Below, piece after piece: positions 14,803 to 21,770 of a stretch of 32,064 nt of DNA. Numbering within the stretch: position 1 is the stretch's first letter; each line of letters starts with the position of its first letter. Origin of the DNA: Pseudomonadota bacterium (GTDB lineage Bacteria > Myxococcota_A > UBA796 > SXON01). The translations under genes and the position numbers were made by a program. The notes below the pieces were generated by a model. The model did not search any database. It saw nothing but the letters and a program-made list of their open reading frames with translations, and was not told where the DNA came from. The stretch is taken from NCBI GenBank assembly GCA_005776735.1, contig SXOM01000167.1:1-32064 (forward strand). Direction: 5' to 3'.

Positions 14803-17421
14803 ATGCGCCCCTCCTTCCTGCTTCCCCTCGTGCTGCTCTTGGGGTGCCCGCCTGTCCCCGACTCCGACCCGGGGAAGGACACCGCGCCAAAGGGCCCGGC
14901 CGACGTGGACAACGACGGGTTCGACATCGAGTCGGATTGCGACGACGACGACGCGGCGGTGCACCCGGGGGCCGACGAGCTGTGCAACGAGATCGACGAC
15001 GACTGCGACGGCGTGGTCGACGATGCGCCGGTCGACGAGTCCACCTGGTACGCCGACAGCGACGGCGACGGGTTCGGGGACGCGTCCACGTTCCAGCGGT
15101 CGTGCAGCCAGCCCGCGGGGCTGGTGGCCGACGCCACCGACTGCAACGACGCCAGCGCCGACTACCACCCCGGCGCGCCCGAGACCGGCTGCACCGGTCC
15201 CGACTACAACTGCAACGGCACCTACGACGAGGGCGACGGCGACAGCGACGGGTACATGGCCTGCGACGACTGCGACGACACCCGGGCCGAGGTCAGCCCC
15301 GAGGGGGTCGAAGCGTGCGACGGCCTGGACAACGACTGCAACGGCACGATCGACGACGGCGCCGGCGGTTCGCAGACCTACTACCTCGACGCCGACGGCG
15401 ACCTGTACGGCGACCGGACCGAGCCGGTCGAAGCCTGTGCCCTCCCTCCCGGCTACAGCGAGACGGGCAACGACTGCGACGACGACGACGCCACCATCCA
15501 CCCCGGCGCCGACGAGACGTGCAACGGGATCGACGACGACTGCGACGACGATCGCGACGAGAACCCGATCGACCCCGACACCTTCTACGCCGACGGCGAC
15601 AACGACGGCTACGGGTCGAGCGCGGTCACCGCGGCCGCATGCGACGCGCCCGCCGGCTACGTCGCCGCCTCCGGCGACTGCAACGACCGCAACGCCAGCA
15701 TCAACCCTGCCGCGCTCGAGTATTGCGGGGGTACGGACTGGGATTGCGACGGCGCGGTCAACGAAGCGGACAGCGTCGACATCGCTTCGTACTACGAGGA
15801 CACCGACGGCGACGGGTACTACGGAACGTACGCGGGTGCGGCCTGTACCGCGCCTTCGGGCACGAGCTTCTCGAGCACCGACTGCGACGAGAGCGACGCC
15901 ACCATCAACCCCGCGGCCGATGACGTGTGCAACGACGTCGACGACGATTGCGACGGCGCCACCGACGACGGCAACCGGGTGCCCGAGGACTATGCGTCCA
16001 TCCAGTCGGCGGTGCTCGCGGCGTCGGCCGGCGAGCGGGTGTGTGTCGCGGGCGGCACCTACTACGAGGACGTCGACTTCTCCGGTCACAGCGTGATCCT
16101 CGAGGGCGAGGACGGTTCGGGGTCGACGACCATCAAGGGCACGGCCACGGGGTCGGTCATCACCATCGCTTCGGGCGAAGCGGCGCCCGAGCTGCGCGGC
16201 TTCACCATCACCAACGGCGACGCGGCGTACGGGGCGGGCCTGTACCTGTACGGGTCGCCCGCCGTGCTCGACGACCTCGTCATCACCGGCAACTCGTGCA
16301 CGGACACCTACTGCTACGGCGTGGGCGCGTATGTCTACTACGCCGACGTGCAGGCCACCGACGTGGAGATCTCCGACAACGCCGCGGTGCCGGCGGTCAC
16401 CAGCTCCACCACCTACTACTACACTTCGGGCGTCGGCCTGATGTACGCGGGTTCCTACGGTACGTGGGACGGCCTCACGGTGTCGGGGAACTACGCCTAC
16501 TACAGCGGCCTCTCCAGCAGCTCCCAGTACGGCTACGCCTACGGCGTCGGCATGTACCTGTCGAGCGACCACAGCACGATGGAGAACATCGTCGTGTCGG
16601 ACAACTACGCGTACCGGGGCTCCAGCACCTACGGCTACATCTACAGCTACGGTACCGGGGTCTACGCCAACTCGGGCGACTCGACGTTCGACGGCCTGGA
16701 GATCAGCGGCAACTACGCGTACCTGTACGGCACCTACGACTACATCACCGGGGCCGGCCTCTACTCCTACTACGACACGTGTGATTACAACCACCTCGAC
16801 ATCCGCGGCAACACGGCGGACGCCTACAGTATCAACGGCGTCGGGGCCTACATCGGGTACAACTCCACGCCGACCATCACCAACGCGGTGATCGCCGGCA
16901 ACAAGGGAACGTACTCGGTCAGCGGCTACAACTACATCCAGGGTGTCGGATTCGTCGCCGGCCAGAACGCGATCCCCGTGCTCACCAACGTCGACATCTA
17001 CGGCAACAAGGGCACGGCCGACTATGTGTACGGCGCCGGTATCTACCTCGACTACTACGGCGGGATCGACGCCACCAACATCGCGGTGTGCAGCAACACG
17101 GCGGCCTACAGCTCCTCGGGTGGCGGCGGCGCCGTGTACCTGTACTCGAGCAGCTACTCGTCGGGCTATTCGTTTGCCTACTCCAACTTCTACGGCAACA
17201 GCAGCAGCGAGTTCACCAACCTGTCCACGGTGGTCGGCTCGTCTGGCAACATCGCGGTCACCCCGGGCTACACCAGCGTGGTCTCGAGCGACCCGACGGC
17301 GTGGGACCTCACCCTCACGGCCAGCTCGTCGATGAAGAACGCGGGCGACGCGACGATCACCGACACCGACGGCACGCGCTCCGACATCGGCAGCCAGGGC
17401 GGCCCCGGCGGCGGCTGGTAG
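14803..17421 (+). CDS. MopE-repeat lipoprotein with tyrosine-rich right-handed beta-helix
   Basis: An 872-residue lipoprotein (signal LLPLVLLLGC, Cys15). Residues about 33-390 hold about six MopE-type modules, each with a Cys-containing Asp cluster such as DCDDDDAAVHPGADELCN and a DxDxDG loop such as YADSDGDGFGD, expected to bind Ca2+ or other metals. From about residue 400 (YASIQSAVLAASAGERVCVA) follows a right-handed parallel beta-helix, as in pectate-lyase-like passenger domains. About nine coils carry a GxGxY-type motif (GVGAYVYY, GVGMYLSS, GTGVYANS, GAGLYSYY, GAGIYLDYY), giving an unusually tyrosine-rich face. The end, GTRSDIGSQGGPGG, is a typical terminus of such myxobacterial beta-helix proteins. 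Probably exposed on the cell surface; ligand unknown. Confidence 0.85.
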   Translation: MRPSFLLPLVLLLGCPPVPDSDPGKDTAPKGPADVDNDGFDIESDCDDDDAAVHPGADELCNEIDDDCDGVVDDAPVDESTWYADSDGDGFGDASTFQRSCSQPAGLVADATDCNDASADYHPGAPETGCTGPDYNCNGTYDEGDGDSDGYMACDDCDDTRAEVSPEGVEACDGLDNDCNGTIDDGAGGSQTYYLDADGDLYGDRTEPVEACALPPGYSETGNDCDDDDATIHPGADETCNGIDDDCDDDRDENPIDPDTFYADGDNDGYGSSAVTAAACDAPAGYVAASGDCNDRNASINPAALEYCGGTDWDCDGAVNEADSVDIASYYEDTDGDGYYGTYAGAACTAPSGTSFSSTDCDESDATINPAADDVCNDVDDDCDGATDDGNRVPEDYASIQSAVLAASAGERVCVAGGTYYEDVDFSGHSVILEGEDGSGSTTIKGTATGSVITIASGEAAPELRGFTITNGDAAYGAGLYLYGSPAVLDDLVITGNSCTDTYCYGVGAYVYYADVQATDVEISDNAAVPAVTSSTTYYYTSGVGLMYAGSYGTWDGLTVSGNYAYYSGLSSSSQYGYAYGVGMYLSSDHSTMENIVVSDNYAYRGSSTYGYIYSYGTGVYANSGDSTFDGLEISGNYAYLYGTYDYITGAGLYSYYDTCDYNHLDIRGNTADAYSINGVGAYIGYNSTPTITNAVIAGNKGTYSVSGYNYIQGVGFVAGQNAIPVLTNVDIYGNKGTADYVYGAGIYLDYYGGIDATNIAVCSNTAAYSSSGGGGAVYLYSSSYSSGYSFAYSNFYGNSSSEFTNLSTVVGSSGNIAVTPGYTSVVSSDPTAWDLTLTASSSMKNAGDATITDTDGTRSDIGSQGGPGGGW

Positions 17422-17452
17422 GCGGGGGCCGACGCCATCGGGCGCGTTGGGG

Positions 17453-17503
17453 GCCGCCGCGCGACCGTCCCGAGGCGGGCAAAGGCGGCCCGGCGGCCCG
17501 GCG
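17453..17503 (-). repeat. REP-like intergenic repeat, copy in inverted orientation
   Basis: The minus strand reads a G/C-rich segment ending CGGGACGGTCGCGCGGCGGC, matching the core of copy A (30-42) over 13 nt and most of the flank. Inverted ends GCCGCC/GGCGGC are present. It sits in the 122-bp gap between the convergent MopE beta-helix gene and the small secreted-protein gene; the gap holds nothing else that I can see. Confidence 0.5.
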
Positions 17504-17543
17504 TCGGGGCGACGGGCGCCTCACGTCGGGCGCTTGCCCTCGG

Positions 17544-17843
17544 TCAGTCGCACTCGCGGGAGTCGCCGGCGAAGCTGGCCCAGTGCCAGGTCAGGTCCTT
17601 GTCCTGGACGCAGACGCAGGCGGGGGCGCCGCCGCCGCGGTGGTCGATGTCCATGTACATCCAGCCCGCGCGGGCCGGATCGCAGTAGTCGGGCGGGTGC
17701 TCGGCCATGGGCAACGCGAGGGCGACGCCCGACGGGGGGGCCTTGCGGGCCTTGAGCAGCTCCTTCGGCGTGAGGGCGAAGGCGGTGCCCGCGCCGAGCA
17801 CGAGGGCGGCCAGGCCGGCGGTGATCCAGGGCTTGAACGTCAT
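17544..17843 (-). CDS. Small secreted Cys-containing protein
   Basis: A 99-residue protein of unknown function. A classical signal peptide (MTFKPWITAGLAALVLGAGTAFA) is predicted to be cleaved after Ala23. The mature 76 residues contain four Cys (DYCDP, ACVCVQD and the terminal RECD), which could form two disulfides or bind a metal. A GGAGA lies 5 nt before the ATG. Upstream 17,844-18,006 shows no gene, only its leader and the approach to the tRNA gene. Confidence 0.7.
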   Translation of the reverse strand: MTFKPWITAGLAALVLGAGTAFALTPKELLKARKAPPSGVALALPMAEHPPDYCDPARAGWMYMDIDHRGGGAPACVCVQDKDLTWHWASFAGDSRECD

Positions 17844-18006
17844 GGTCTCTCCAGAGGTGCGCGCGGCTAACCCGGTTGGCGGGCCGCGCCTTCCCGCGAC
17901 GCGAGGAGGGGGGCCCCCCGCGGCGGTGGCTGGCGTGGTGGGTGGGCGGCGACGGCGGCGAGGGCGGCGGGCGACAGTGGGCGCGGTGGGTTACGCGCGC
18001 GACCGC

Positions 18007-18081
18007 TGGGGCGTCGACAAGCGGTAAGTCAAGGGACTTTGACTCCCTCATCCGAAGGTTCGAATCCTTCCGCCCCAACCA
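18007..18081 (+). tRNA. tRNA-Gln (anticodon TTG)
   Basis: The full cloverleaf can be drawn by eye. Acceptor stem TGGGGCG (18,007-18,013) pairs with CGCCCCA (18,071-18,077), followed by A and an encoded CCA. D-arm GAC/GTC closes AAGCGGTAA. Anticodon stem AGGGA/TCCCT closes loop CTTTGAC with anticodon TTG at 18,039-18,041. T-arm GAAGG/CCTTC closes TTCGAAT. The D-loop and acceptor sequence resemble bacterial Gln tRNAs. The stop codon of the PIN toxin gene on the other strand begins at the very next base. Confidence 0.96.
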
Positions 18082-18579
18082 CTAGGTAGAACGCCGGGTA
18101 TTTCGATGTGACGGAAGGTGCTCCCAGCGAATCACGGCGTTGATAGAGGAGTTCCTGCGTTCGGGTTCGGCGGCGAGCAACTCGGTGGCGAGGGCGTCGG
18201 GGTGTTCCGCTCGGAGCCCGATTGTGGTGAGGGCCTCGTCGGGGAAGTCCGACAGGTTGTAGGTGACGATCCTTGGGGCCTGGGCCGCAATCGCGGTGCC
18301 GACGACATGCGCATCGTCGGGGTCGGGGAGCGCGATGTCCACGGGCGTTGGCGGGACGGCGCCGCGCGGAAACGCCCGGGTCATGGCCCCCCGCAGCCGG
18401 TGCCGCTGGTCCTCCGTGATGTCGGGCCGAGTCCTCGCGAGCGCCGCGAAGCACTCGTCCAAGATGCGGCCGGACCACACCGGCTCGATGAGGCCGGCCG
18501 ACCCGAGCCGAAGGAGGAGGTCGCGGACCGCCGCGTCGTAGAGAACGCAGGCGTCGATGACGATTCGGGAGGACGCCAC
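18082..18579 (-). CDS. PIN-domain toxin (VapC-like, PIN_3 type)
   Basis: A 165-residue PIN-domain ribonuclease, the toxin of a type II toxin-antitoxin pair. Acidic active-site residues appear in order: Asp9 (VIDACVLYD), Glu42 (ILDECFAAL), Asp88/Asp89 (PDPDDAHVV) and Asp111 (TYNLSDFP). PIN toxins cut structured RNA such as tRNA, with Mg2+. Start GTG at 18,577-18,579 lies 6 bp after the stop of the HTH antitoxin gene. The stop codon abuts the 3' CCA of tRNA-Gln, so the last about 15 residues may be non-native sequence gained at an integration junction (inference). Confidence 0.88.
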   Translation of the reverse strand: MASSRIVIDACVLYDAAVRDLLLRLGSAGLIEPVWSGRILDECFAALARTRPDITEDQRHRLRGAMTRAFPRGAVPPTPVDIALPDPDDAHVVGTAIAAQAPRIVTYNLSDFPDEALTTIGLRAEHPDALATELLAAEPERRNSSINAVIRWEHLPSHRNTRRST

Positions 18580-18585
18580 GCCGTG

Positions 18586-19029
18586 TCAGTCGTAGAGGCC
18601 GAGTTCGTCCGACAGCCCGGTCAACTCGTCCAGCGCGGCACGGCGAGCCTCGTCGTCGCGCCTCTTGAAGGCGAGTACGTCGGCGAGGCGAATCCGTCGA
18701 TGGGTGCCGACTCGCCGGTGCGGGAGCTCGCCCGCGTCGAGCATTGCGACGAGGTGGGGACGGGAGACGTGCAGGAGTGCGGCTGCTTCGTTGGTCGTGA
18801 GCTCCTCGTCGTCGGCGACCACACGCACCGCGTGCCCGTTGCCGATGGTCTCAAGGACGTCTCCAAACACTTCGACGGCGGCGGCAGGCACCACGATCTC
18901 GATCACGCGTCCGGCGCGATCCTGGACGCGAAGAACGGCGTCGGCGGGACTCGACACGTCCGCCAAGGCTTCGCCGGCCTGGCGGGCGGTTCGCACCGTG
19001 TCGCGGTCCGGGGTGGTGTGGATGGACAT
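18586..19029 (-). CDS. Excisionase-family HTH antitoxin
   Basis: A 147-residue antitoxin. The first about 70 residues form an acidic/hydrophobic domain (VLRVQDRAGRVIEIVVPAAA), which in related proteins is the dimerising or prepositioned beta part. Residues about 76-125 are an excisionase/MerR-type winged helix-turn-helix: LTTNEAAALLHVSRPHLVAM, GELPHRRVGTHRRI and RLADVLAFK. The C-terminal helical tail (AALDELTGLSDELGLYD) probably wraps the PIN toxin. This HTH-PIN gene order is well known in actinobacteria and proteobacteria. It is the first gene of the pair, with a sigma-70-like promoter immediately upstream, and is probably autorepressed. Confidence 0.88.
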   Translation of the reverse strand: MSIHTTPDRDTVRTARQAGEALADVSSPADAVLRVQDRAGRVIEIVVPAAAVEVFGDVLETIGNGHAVRVVADDEELTTNEAAALLHVSRPHLVAMLDAGELPHRRVGTHRRIRLADVLAFKRRDDEARRAALDELTGLSDELGLYD

Positions 19030-19064
19030 GGATCAAGGATAGCCACCGTACGGCCTAAGTGCAA
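19030..19064 (-). promoter_or_regulatory. Strong leaderless promoter with palindromic operator for the HTH-PIN pair
   Basis: On the minus strand: -35 TTGCAC (19,059-19,064), a 17-nt spacer, -10 TATCCT (19,036-19,041), then exactly 6 nt and the ATG. The 8-bp perfect palindrome CCGTACGG (19,046-19,053) lies in the spacer, an ideal place for autorepression by the HTH antitoxin. This is the best promoter in the window. Confidence 0.7.
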
Positions 19065-19398
19065 TATGTGAAACGCTGTCGCGCTCACGGATTCGGGCAC
19101 GCCGACGGCGGCGGGGGGCGAAGGACTCGAGCCACGGTGACCGGCCGAGGTCGAACATGGCAGCGGGGCGATGGGTGGCGAGGAGCGGGCCGAGGGTGGC
19201 GTAGTCGATCACCTCCTCGGGCGTGATCATGGCGACCTGGGCGCGGGCGAACCGCACCCGGCGGACGGGGGTGGTGCTCCCCCAGTCGGGGTTGTGGTAG
19301 TCGGTCCCCCGGAGGCTGGTGCCGCTCGAGTCCCAATGCAACCGGAGTAACTCCGGCCCGCGGCCCTCGTGCCAGAACGATTCGACGTGTATTGGGGA
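19033..19398 (-). pseudogene. Truncated remnant downstream of the crystallin J1-type gene
   Basis: The frame stays open after the TGA of the gene at 19,399 and reads a coherent sequence (IHVESFWHEGRGPELLRLHW, DYHNPDWGSTTPVRRVRFAR, MITPEEVIDYATLGPLLATH, AAMFDLGRSPWLESFAPRR) with normal high-GC codon use. There is no good start: the first TTG is at 19,339-19,341 and no ATG precedes the middle of the sequence. The last about 25 residues (after APRR) look non-native and run into the HTH-PIN promoter. I read it as a small gene that lost its start and 3' end when the toxin-antitoxin pair was joined here. A real short protein starting at TTG cannot be excluded. Confidence 0.5.
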
Positions 19399-19752
19399 TC
19401 AAGGTGCCGCCGTGAACGAAGCCACCACCTCGATCTCACCGACGAGCGCGTCGTTGAACGCTTCCAGCTCCTCCGCCGGGATCCAGTACTCCTCGTGCTC
19501 GCGCGCGCCGACGACGTGCCGCTCGTACCGGTCCAGGAACGCCTTCCGCACCGCGAAGCGCGTCACGAACCCGACGCCGCTCTCCTTGACGTTCCAGCGC
19601 TCGGCGATCTCCCGCGCGTAGGCCTCGTTCGTCACCGGGTAGAAGATCGGCTGATCAGGCAGACGGCGCGGCCAGCGCAGCCAGCCCGAAGCCGCTACGA
19701 GCGCGAGCTCCTTCGGGCCGGTGGGGCGAAACAAGGTGACGACGTCTTCCAC
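19399..19752 (-). CDS. Small 'ADP-ribosylation/crystallin J1'-annotated protein, intact copy
   Basis: A 117-residue protein of a widespread small family often labelled 'ADP-ribosylation/crystallin J1' (name from memory; function not established). Recognisable parts are EDVVTLFRPTGPKELALV, RLPDQPIFYPVTNEAYA, the middle FVTRFAVRKAFLDRYERHVV and the C-terminal EEYWIPAEELEAFN. GTG at 19,750-19,752 is chosen because GTG or ATG is kept at the same position in both truncated copies (20,904 and 21,770), whereas the ATG at 19,771-19,773 is not. A GAGGG precedes the GTG. It is divergent from the UPF0175-PIN operon with 69 bp between. This is the only complete copy; two 5' fragments lie upstream of other operons. 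Confidence 0.75.
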   Translation of the reverse strand: MEDVVTLFRPTGPKELALVAASGWLRWPRRLPDQPIFYPVTNEAYAREIAERWNVKESGVGFVTRFAVRKAFLDRYERHVVGAREHEEYWIPAEELEAFNDALVGEIEVVASFTAAP

Positions 19753-19809
19753 CCCGCCCTCGTACTCCCGCATCCACGGGCCGGCATCGTCGCCGGGCGC
19801 CTTCGGCGC

Positions 19810-19821
19810 TATGATTGCTGC
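19810..19821 (+). promoter_or_regulatory. Leaderless -10 element for the UPF0175 antitoxin gene
   Basis: TATGAT at 19,810-19,815 is followed by 6 nt and the ATG. No Shine-Dalgarno is present. The sequence just upstream diverges from the otherwise homologous upstream region of the gene at 21,011, so the promoter belongs to this toxin-antitoxin module rather than to the shared crystallin J1-type segment. Confidence 0.5.
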
Positions 19822-20094
19822 ATGTCCGCACCTGCCCGCACCGTCGATGTCGCCACCGCGCTGCCTTGGGGTCGCGCGGGAGAGCCCGACGTCCGCGCGC
19901 TGGCTCGCGAGCTGCGCCTGCTCTGGATCATCGAGGAGGTTCGCCAGCACCGCCTCGGGGTCGGCAAGGGCGCCGAGCTGGCGGACGTGCCCCGCGCGGC
20001 GTTCATGCGTGTCCTCGGGGAACATGGCGTGCCGGTGATCGACTACTCGGCCGACGATCTCGAGCGTGAACTCGGCACCTTCGGTCCCGGGTGA
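19822..20094 (+). CDS. UPF0175-family antitoxin
   Basis: A 90-residue small protein with the UPF0175 pattern: LARELRLLWIIEEVRQHRLG, then VGKGAELADVPRAAFMRVL (helix-turn-helix-like) and the C-terminal EHGVPVIDYSADDLEREL. UPF0175 proteins are found beside DUF3368 PIN proteins and act as the antitoxin/DNA-binding half. Its stop overlaps the GTG start of the toxin by 4 nt (GTGA), giving translational coupling. Confidence 0.88.
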   Translation: MSAPARTVDVATALPWGRAGEPDVRALARELRLLWIIEEVRQHRLGVGKGAELADVPRAAFMRVLGEHGVPVIDYSADDLERELGTFGPG

Positions 20095-20576
20095 TCGTCG
20101 TTCCGGACGCTGGCCCGCTGATCTACTTGGCGGGGGCGGGCCAGATCGAGTTGTTGCGGACCCTCTACACGGAAGTGGTCGTGCCACGGGTCGTCTACGA
20201 TGAGGTCACCGTCGGCGGCGCGGGGCTGACAGGCAGCGCGGAGGTTGCGGCGGCCGCGTGGATCCGGGTCGTCGACCAGGCTCCTGACGCCACGCTCCTC
20301 GGTCGCCTGGACGCAGGTGAGGCGGCGGCGATTCCACTGGCGGCGGCGTTGGGTGCGATCCTCCTTGTCGACGACGGGGAGGCGCGCGCTGTAGCCGGGG
20401 AGCGCGGCATCCCTGTCATCGGGAGCCTGGGCGTGCTGCTCGGTGCGAAGCAGCGGGGGCACGTCGCAGCGGTCCGTCCGGTTCTGGACCGGATGATGGA
20501 GCTGGGGATGTTCGTGTCATCGGCGCTCCGGGCGCGTGTGCTCGTGCTGGCGGGTGAGGGCGACGGCGGAAGTTAG
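20091..20576 (+). CDS. DUF3368-type PIN-domain toxin
   Basis: A 161-residue PIN-superfamily protein (DUF3368). The acidic residues are Asp6 (VVPDAGPLIYL), Glu38 (VYDEVT), Glu77 (LDAGEAAAIPLA) and Asp94/Asp95 (LLVDDGEAR). The DAGEAAAI and VIGSLGVLLGAKQRG motifs are characteristic of DUF3368. It is a presumed ribonuclease toxin paired with the overlapping UPF0175 antitoxin. The frame runs to 20,576 with unchanged codon usage and shows no sign of damage. Confidence 0.9.
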   Translation: MIVVPDAGPLIYLAGAGQIELLRTLYTEVVVPRVVYDEVTVGGAGLTGSAEVAAAAWIRVVDQAPDATLLGRLDAGEAAAIPLAAALGAILLVDDGEARAVAGERGIPVIGSLGVLLGAKQRGHVAAVRPVLDRMMELGMFVSSALRARVLVLAGEGDGGS

Positions 20577-20634
20577 AACTCCGCGAGTGGCTTCGGGGAC
20601 GCATCGAGGTCCGCGCGCGAGGCCGCTTACGGCG

Positions 20635-20724
20635 CTACTTCGCCGCCATCAAATACTCGAACTCCTCGATGGCGCTCTCCCCTGGATCGACCCAGAAAGT
20701 TCTATAATCATCCAATATGCCCAC
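20635..20724 (-). pseudogene. C-terminal remnant of an unidentified gene
   Basis: A 29-codon in-frame stretch directly after the stop of the crystallin J1-type fragment, reading LDDYRTFWVDPGESAIEEFE and YLMAAK before TAG. The composition (amphipathic acidic helix, normal codon choice) looks like the natural end of a protein, but there is no start or body. The local DNA is AT-richer than elsewhere (AAAGTTCTATAATCATCC). I do not recognise the parent. Confidence 0.35.
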
Positions 20725-20904
20725 TCAGCCAGGCCGCCACGGGCCGCCCGACGAGCCCGCGAGCCGTGCGTAGGCCTCGTTCGTCACCGGGTAGAAGCTC
20801 GGCTGCTCGGGCCGCCGAGGGGGCCAGCGCTTCCAGCGCGAAGCCGCCACGAGCGCGAGTTCCTTCGGGCCGGTCGGGCGGTAGAGGATGACGACGTCTT
20901 CCAC
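20725..20904 (-). pseudogene. 5' fragment of the crystallin J1-type gene, copy 2
   Basis: The first about 47 codons match the intact gene at 19,399 (EDVVILYRPTGPKELALVAA, RWPPRRPEQPSFYPVTNEAY). The match ends sharply after NEAYA (near 20,767); 12 unrelated residues then lead to TGA. The GTG start (20,902-20,904) is at the same place as in the intact copy, and homology also covers about 40 bp upstream of it. The fragment is divergent from the AbrB-like/Doc pair, just as the intact copy is divergent from UPF0175-PIN. Confidence 0.75.
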
Positions 20905-21029
20905 GGCTGCCCTGTACTCCCGCTCGCCGCCTCCGGCATCGTCGCCGCGCGCGCCTCGTTCTTCACGACGGCGACCGCGCGGTTATAACGTCGTTCATAC
21001 GAGGTGCCCCATGGTCAAGACGCTCTCCC
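20830..21029. repeat. Direct repeat, member 1 (crystallin J1-type 5' end plus divergent promoter and AbrB start)
   Basis: About 200 bp that recur at 21,696-21,895 in the same orientation with clear but imperfect identity. They include the start of the crystallin J1-type fragment, the divergent intergenic region, the ATG of the AbrB-like gene and its first six codons (ATGGTCAAGACGCTCTCC here, ATGGTCACGACGCTCTCC in the other). The left part (20,771-20,947) also matches 19,619-19,795. Confidence 0.75.
20962..21010 (+). promoter_or_regulatory. Promoter and possible operator of the AbrB-like/Doc operon
   Basis: TTCACG (20,962-20,967), a 16-nt spacer and TATAAC (20,984-20,989) form a plausible promoter. 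A GAGG Shine-Dalgarno (21,001-21,004) lies 6 nt before the ATG. AACG-T-CGTT (20,987-20,995) is a small inverted repeat overlapping the -10, a candidate antitoxin site. The homologous segment before 21,877 keeps the layout with several changes. Confidence 0.5.
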
Positions 21030-21232
21030 CGATCGGCAACAGCCTGGGACTCATCATCGACAAGGCGATCCTTGATCTTCTCGGGATCTCCCGCGACACC
21101 CCCCTGGACATCAAGACGGACGGGGAGGCGTTGATCATCCGACCGGTGCGGACCGAGGCCACCACCGTCGCCGACTCGACGCGCCGGATGATGGACGTGC
21201 ACGCGGAGACGCTGCGGAAGCTCGCGAAGTGA
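21011..21232 (+). CDS. AbrB/MazE-type antitoxin
   Basis: A 73-residue antitoxin with a swapped-hairpin AbrB DNA-binding domain: VKTLSPIGNSLGLIIDKAIL, LDLLGISRDTPLDIKTDGEA and LIIRPVR, followed by a C-terminal helix (RRMMDVHAETLRKLAK) that would mask the toxin. It overlaps the downstream Doc gene by 4 nt (GTGA). AbrB-type antitoxins with Doc-like Fic toxins are known pairings. Its 5' end is duplicated at 21,877. Confidence 0.87.
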   Translation: MVKTLSPIGNSLGLIIDKAILDLLGISRDTPLDIKTDGEALIIRPVRTEATTVADSTRRMMDVHAETLRKLAK

Positions 21233-21633
21233 GGTTCCTGTCGGCCGCGGAGGTGCTGGAGATCCACGCGGCCCAGCTCGCACGCTTCGGAGGAGGGAGC
21301 GGCGTGCGTTCGCCGGAGCTGCTCGAGTCCGCGGTGGCGCAGGCGGAGGCGACGTTCGCAGGCGAGTACCTTCACGTGGACGTGTTCGAGATGGCGGCGG
21401 CGTACCTCTACCACATCGTCCAGAACCACCCCTTCGTGGACGGGAACAAGCGCGCGGGGCTGCTGAGCGCTCTCGTGTTCCTCGATCTGAATGGCAGGAC
21501 GGTCGGGGTCTCGGACGAGCGGCTGTACGCGATGACGATGGCGGTCGCGAGTGGGGAGGCCGGGAAGGAACAGGTCGCCGCGCTCTTGCGGGAGCTGGCC
21601 GAAGGCGCGTCGCTACCAGGGGATGTTCGTTAG
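21229..21633 (+). CDS. doc: Doc (death-on-curing) Fic-family toxin
   Basis: A 134-residue Doc-family protein. Doc phosphorylates elongation factor EF-Tu and stops translation. The active-site motif is HPFVDGNKRAG (His67, Asp71, Asn73, Lys74, Arg75), close to the family H-x-F-x-(D/N)-x-N-K-R. The N-terminal FLSAAEVLEIHAAQLARFGG with GVRSPELLESAVAQ is standard for Doc. Length and codon use are normal, so the pair appears functional. Confidence 0.93.
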   Translation: MRFLSAAEVLEIHAAQLARFGGGSGVRSPELLESAVAQAEATFAGEYLHVDVFEMAAAYLYHIVQNHPFVDGNKRAGLLSALVFLDLNGRTVGVSDERLYAMTMAVASGEAGKEQVAALLRELAEGASLPGDVR

Positions 21634-21692
21634 AACCCACCACGTCTCTCGCGGGCCCTTTCCAGGTCCCTCGACGTACGCGTTCAGCGGTC

Positions 21693-21770
21693 CTACTTCC
21701 AGCCGGACGCCGCCACCAAGGCGAGCTCCTTGGGGCCGGTCGGGCGGTAGAGGACGACGACGTCTTCCAT
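21693..21770 (-). pseudogene. 5' fragment of the crystallin J1-type gene, copy 3
   Basis: Reads MEDVVVLYRPTGPKELALVA then ASGWK and TAG: the first 25 codons of the family and nothing more. The start here is ATG, supporting the GTG start chosen in the intact copy. Downstream (21,634-21,692) no further similarity is seen. It is divergent from a truncated AbrB-like start at 21,877. Confidence 0.7.

Noticed and set aside
14293..16794. An 833-codon minus-strand frame opposite the MopE beta-helix gene, and similar long frames at 23,957-26,326 and 6,561-10,010
   Set aside because: Same codon-composition effect; sequences are low-complexity Val/Ala/Arg with no motifs, whereas the opposite strands encode clear families.
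20702..20772. Perfect TATAAT (20,702-20,707) 8 nt before an ATG opening an 18-codon frame
   Set aside because: The hexamer lies inside a remnant frame on the other strand (YRTF coding) and the 18 codons show no conserved sequence. It may be accidental, or a relic promoter.
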